Made by a program: the position numbers and the translations under genes. Shown piece by piece: positions 31,314 to 33,170 of a stretch of DNA of 33,170 bases (its first letter is position 1; each line of letters starts with the position of its first letter). Source of the DNA: JBBDNV01 sp040877415 (GTDB lineage Bacteria; Planctomycetota; Planctomycetia; Pirellulales; PALSA-1355); contig JBBDNV010000051.1 in the NCBI GenBank assembly GCA_040877415.1, positions 1 through 33,170 of the forward strand, in the 5' to 3' direction. The notes below the pieces were generated by a model. It ran no database searches. It was not told the DNA's origin and saw only the letters and a program-made list of their open reading frames with translations.

Positions 31314-32042
31314 CGGCCCTTCGAGTCGGCCGACAACCGCCGCCGCGAGTGCCACGGCCGCGGTTTCGACGCGCAGGACGCGCGGCCCGAGGTCGACGGC
31401 TTGCCAGCCGCGGGATTGGGCCCGTTCGATTTCGGCCGGCGTGAATCCGCCTTCGGGGCCGATCGCCAGGACGACGGATTGCGTCGCGGCCCCCCGCGGC
31501 AGCGACGCGTCGAGCGCTTGCCGGCAGCTTTTTCCGGGCCGATGCGCGATCAAACGGAGGCCGCCGTCATCTCGATCGGTGAGAAACTCTTCCAGCGGCT
31601 GCGAAAGGGCGATTTCCATCAGCCGGTTGCGGCCGCATTGTTTGCAGGCCTCGATGACGGCGCGGCGAAGTTTTGCCAAGGTGGCGGGCGACACGCGAAT
31701 GTTGCCGTGCTCAGTCACTAGCGGCACGAGCCGCCCGATGCCCAGTTCCGTGGCTTTTTCCACCAGCCAGCGCTGGCGATCGCCCTTGGGCAAAGCGACG
31801 CCCAACGTCACCGGCACGGGCAGCTCGCGATCGACCGGCTCGCGGGAAACGATCGCCAGCTCGATTTCGGCGCGGCCGACCTTTTCCACGCGGGCGGCGA
31901 ATTCCGCCCCGCTGCCGTCGAAGAGCGTCACCATCGCGCCCGGAGCCGCGCGCATCACGTGCGCCAAATGATGGGCTTCGCCGGCCACGAGCCGGGCCGA
32001 CGAGTTCCGGATGGGACTTTCGACAAAGTAGCGGTCGGCCAT
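31308..32042 (-). CDS. rsmE: 16S rRNA (uracil1498-N3)-methyltransferase
   Basis: This 244-residue SPOUT methyltransferase modifies U1498 of 16S rRNA on the 30S subunit. The N-terminal RNA-binding part begins RYFVESPIRNSSARLVAGEAHHLAHVMR. The knot domain has VTLGVALPKGDRQRWLVEKATELGIGRLVP, EACKQCGRNRLMEI and the SAM-binding knot AIGPEGGFTPAEIERAQ with LGPRVLRVETA at the end. All signature segments are intact and the length is normal. The start at 32042 gives the family's usual M-x-RYF opening; the longer frame to 32189 has no family match. It overlaps the small plus-strand gene by 6 bp, tail to tail. Confidence 0.95.
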   Translation of the reverse strand: MADRYFVESPIRNSSARLVAGEAHHLAHVMRAAPGAMVTLFDGSGAEFAARVEKVGRAEIELAIVSREPVDRELPVPVTLGVALPKGDRQRWLVEKATELGIGRLVPLVTEHGNIRVSPATLAKLRRAVIEACKQCGRNRLMEIALSQPLEEFLTDRDDGGLRLIAHRPGKSCRQALDASLPRGAATQSVVLAIGPEGGFTPAEIERAQSRGWQAVDLGPRVLRVETAAVALAAAVVGRLEGPS

Positions 32043-32249
32043 CTGTGGTTGCCACTGCTTGCTTGTCAAGAGAGTGCCAACGGCACGCCTACACGAGCCA
32101 CCCCTGGCACGCCTCGTGCAAGCACGCTGCTCGCGTCGGGCAAAAGCGTTTAGCTCAAGCAGTCGCAGCAATTCTACCGAAGATGACACCGGCGCGGAAC
32201 CAACCGCCCGGGCGTGCTAGCGTGCGCGCACAAATCGAGCGAGCCACCT

Positions 32250-33080
32250 ATGTATCTAGCCTATTGGGGCCTCAGCCAATCGCCGTTTCGGGGCAATCTG
32301 GATCCGCGCTATTTCCAGCAGGGTCCGGCGCAGGACGAGGCGCTTGCGCGGCTCGATTTTCTGGTGGAGCAGCGCCGCACGCTGGGCCTGCTGTTGGGCG
32401 GACCGGGAAGCGGCAAGTCGCTCTTGCTCGAATTCTTTGCCAGAGAGCTGGGCGTGGTGAACCGCCAGCCGGCAGTAGTCAGCCTGGTGGGCATCGGACG
32501 GCGCGAGTTTTTGTGGCTCCTCGGCGGACAATTGGGCACCGAAACGCTCTCCTCGGCCGGCGAGTTTGCGCTGGGCCGCGCGGTGGAGGACCATATCATC
32601 GCCAACCGCCACCAGCAGATCGCGACCATCCTGCTGTTGGACGACGCCGACGAGGCCGCACGCGAGGTGCTCGACGAGATCGCGCGGCTCGCGCGGCTCA
32701 ACCAGATCAGCGACGCCCGGTTGACCATGGTCCTGGCCGCCCGCGGGCGACAACTGCACAAGCTCGGCACGCGGATTCTGGAGTTGGCCGAGCTGCGCGT
32801 CGACCTGGTGGGCTGGGACCAGGACGACACGGCGGCGTTCGTCAAAAAGTCATTGGCCGCGGCCGGGCGCTCCACGCCCATCTTCAGCGAATCGGCCCTG
32901 CGCCGCTTGCACGAGCTGACCGGCGGCGTTCCGCGCCGCGTCAAGCAACTGGCCGATTTGGCACTTTTGGGCGGAGCCGGCGCCAACTTGGCGCACCTCG
33001 AATCGGATTTGATCGACGCGGTGTTCGACGAACTGGGGGTCGTCACAACCGATTCGCCCGTCGGGGCGGCGGCCGGCTGA
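32250..33080 (+). CDS. ExeA/GspA-like AAA ATPase
   Basis: This 276-residue P-loop ATPase is of the ExeA/TniB-like AAA group. The N-terminus MYLAYWGLSQSPFRGNLDPRYF is the standard opening of ExeA-type proteins. Walker A is GGPGSGKS (50-57) and Walker B is ILLLDDADEA (Asp131-Asp132). The segment GVPRRVKQLADLALLGG is the conserved lid. It has no transmembrane helix or peptidoglycan-binding domain in the C-terminal part, so it is shorter than true ExeA. Such proteins can power secretion-pore assembly, pilus or transposon functions. The start at 32250 is chosen because the fold begins there; an upstream ATG at 32214 adds 12 unrelated residues. The window ends 90 bp later, so its downstream partners are not visible. 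Confidence 0.87.
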   Translation: MYLAYWGLSQSPFRGNLDPRYFQQGPAQDEALARLDFLVEQRRTLGLLLGGPGSGKSLLLEFFARELGVVNRQPAVVSLVGIGRREFLWLLGGQLGTETLSSAGEFALGRAVEDHIIANRHQQIATILLLDDADEAAREVLDEIARLARLNQISDARLTMVLAARGRQLHKLGTRILELAELRVDLVGWDQDDTAAFVKKSLAAAGRSTPIFSESALRRLHELTGGVPRRVKQLADLALLGGAGANLAHLESDLIDAVFDELGVVTTDSPVGAAAG

Positions 33081-33170
33081 TACGCGCGCTCGGCCATCAT
33101 CGTTTCTTTGGTGCCTCGGGTGCAGCCTGCGGTTTGTTTTTTAGGCGGCGGTGTGATAGCAGCGAGTGGG
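33081..33170. other. Window end, no gene seen
   Basis: This is the 90 bp beyond the ATPase stop. It contains TTTGTTTTTTAG at about 33133-33144 but no stem directly before it, so I do not call a terminator. Confidence 0.5.

Noticed and set aside
1..33170. CRISPR array, tRNA, rRNA, prophage, integrase or defence island
   Set aside because: No regularly spaced direct repeats with unique spacers, no cloverleaf-like or rRNA-like sequence, and no phage, integrase, nuclease or toxin-antitoxin genes were recognised. The 42-bp tandem repeat is in a coding frame and has no spacers.

Overview
The window looks like chromosomal DNA from a planctomycete, probably a Pirellulales-type organism recovered as a draft or metagenome assembly. 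This is an inference. It rests on the high GC content, many short secreted proteins of unknown function, a thioredoxin-like/CxxCH/copper-monooxygenase fusion, a membrane-bound DUF900-type hydrolase, weak or absent Shine-Dalgarno sites on many genes, and palindromic repeats scattered between genes. There are two N runs: 100 N at 5990-6089 inside a gene and 10 N at 7707-7716 between genes. I see no rRNA, tRNA, CRISPR array, prophage, integrase or transposase gene, and no recognisable defence system.

Layout. 1-4350 holds short dispersed genes: a PIG-L deacetylase (-), a secreted helix-hairpin-helix protein (+), a membrane-anchored unknown (-), a secreted NIPSNAP protein (-), a MobA-like nucleotidyltransferase (+) and a cupin (+). 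4518-7606 is one large gene, split by the 100-N gap inside a 42-bp repeat, for a secreted/membrane DUF900 alpha/beta hydrolase. 7756-14211 is a seven-gene minus-strand run: cupin, SAM methyltransferase, nicotinamidase, nicotinate phosphoribosyltransferase, 6-phosphogluconolactonase, nucleoside phosphorylase and adenine deaminase. 14552-16375 is the redox/copper fusion gene, with a promoter candidate and a good terminator. 16471-18682 holds two tandem paralogous secreted proteins of unknown function. 18766-22706 holds a one-helix membrane protein (-), an O-antigen-ligase-like protein (+) and an L-lactate permease (-). 22841-25987 holds a cyclophilin and a transketolase, separated by a repeat-rich 0.5-kb spacer. 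26032-29369 is a minus-strand run: Nif3-like protein, family 2 glycosyltransferase, and a BshC-like protein that overlaps the glycosyltransferase by 4 bp. 29642-33080 holds a sugar-phosphate isomerase-like TIM barrel, two unknowns, RsmE (-) and an ExeA-like AAA ATPase.

How the genes fit together. The minus-strand run combines NAD salvage (nicotinamide to nicotinate to NaMN) with purine base salvage (nucleoside to base, adenine to hypoxanthine). The neighbouring 6-phosphogluconolactonase and, further away, transketolase belong to the pentose phosphate pathway that supplies ribose 5-phosphate and so PRPP. Most other genes are housekeeping or planctomycete-typical unknowns.

The most unusual material is non-coding. 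Two elements have the layout of paired REP sequences: an outer GTAG foot on each strand, each followed by a 19-bp palindrome or its expanded form. There is also a 349-bp structure with 30-bp perfect inverted arms, a roughly 180-bp imperfect palindrome, and a family of GAGCATG hairpins. Two of these elements contain the stop codon of the neighbouring gene. I do not see a convincing new multi-gene system.
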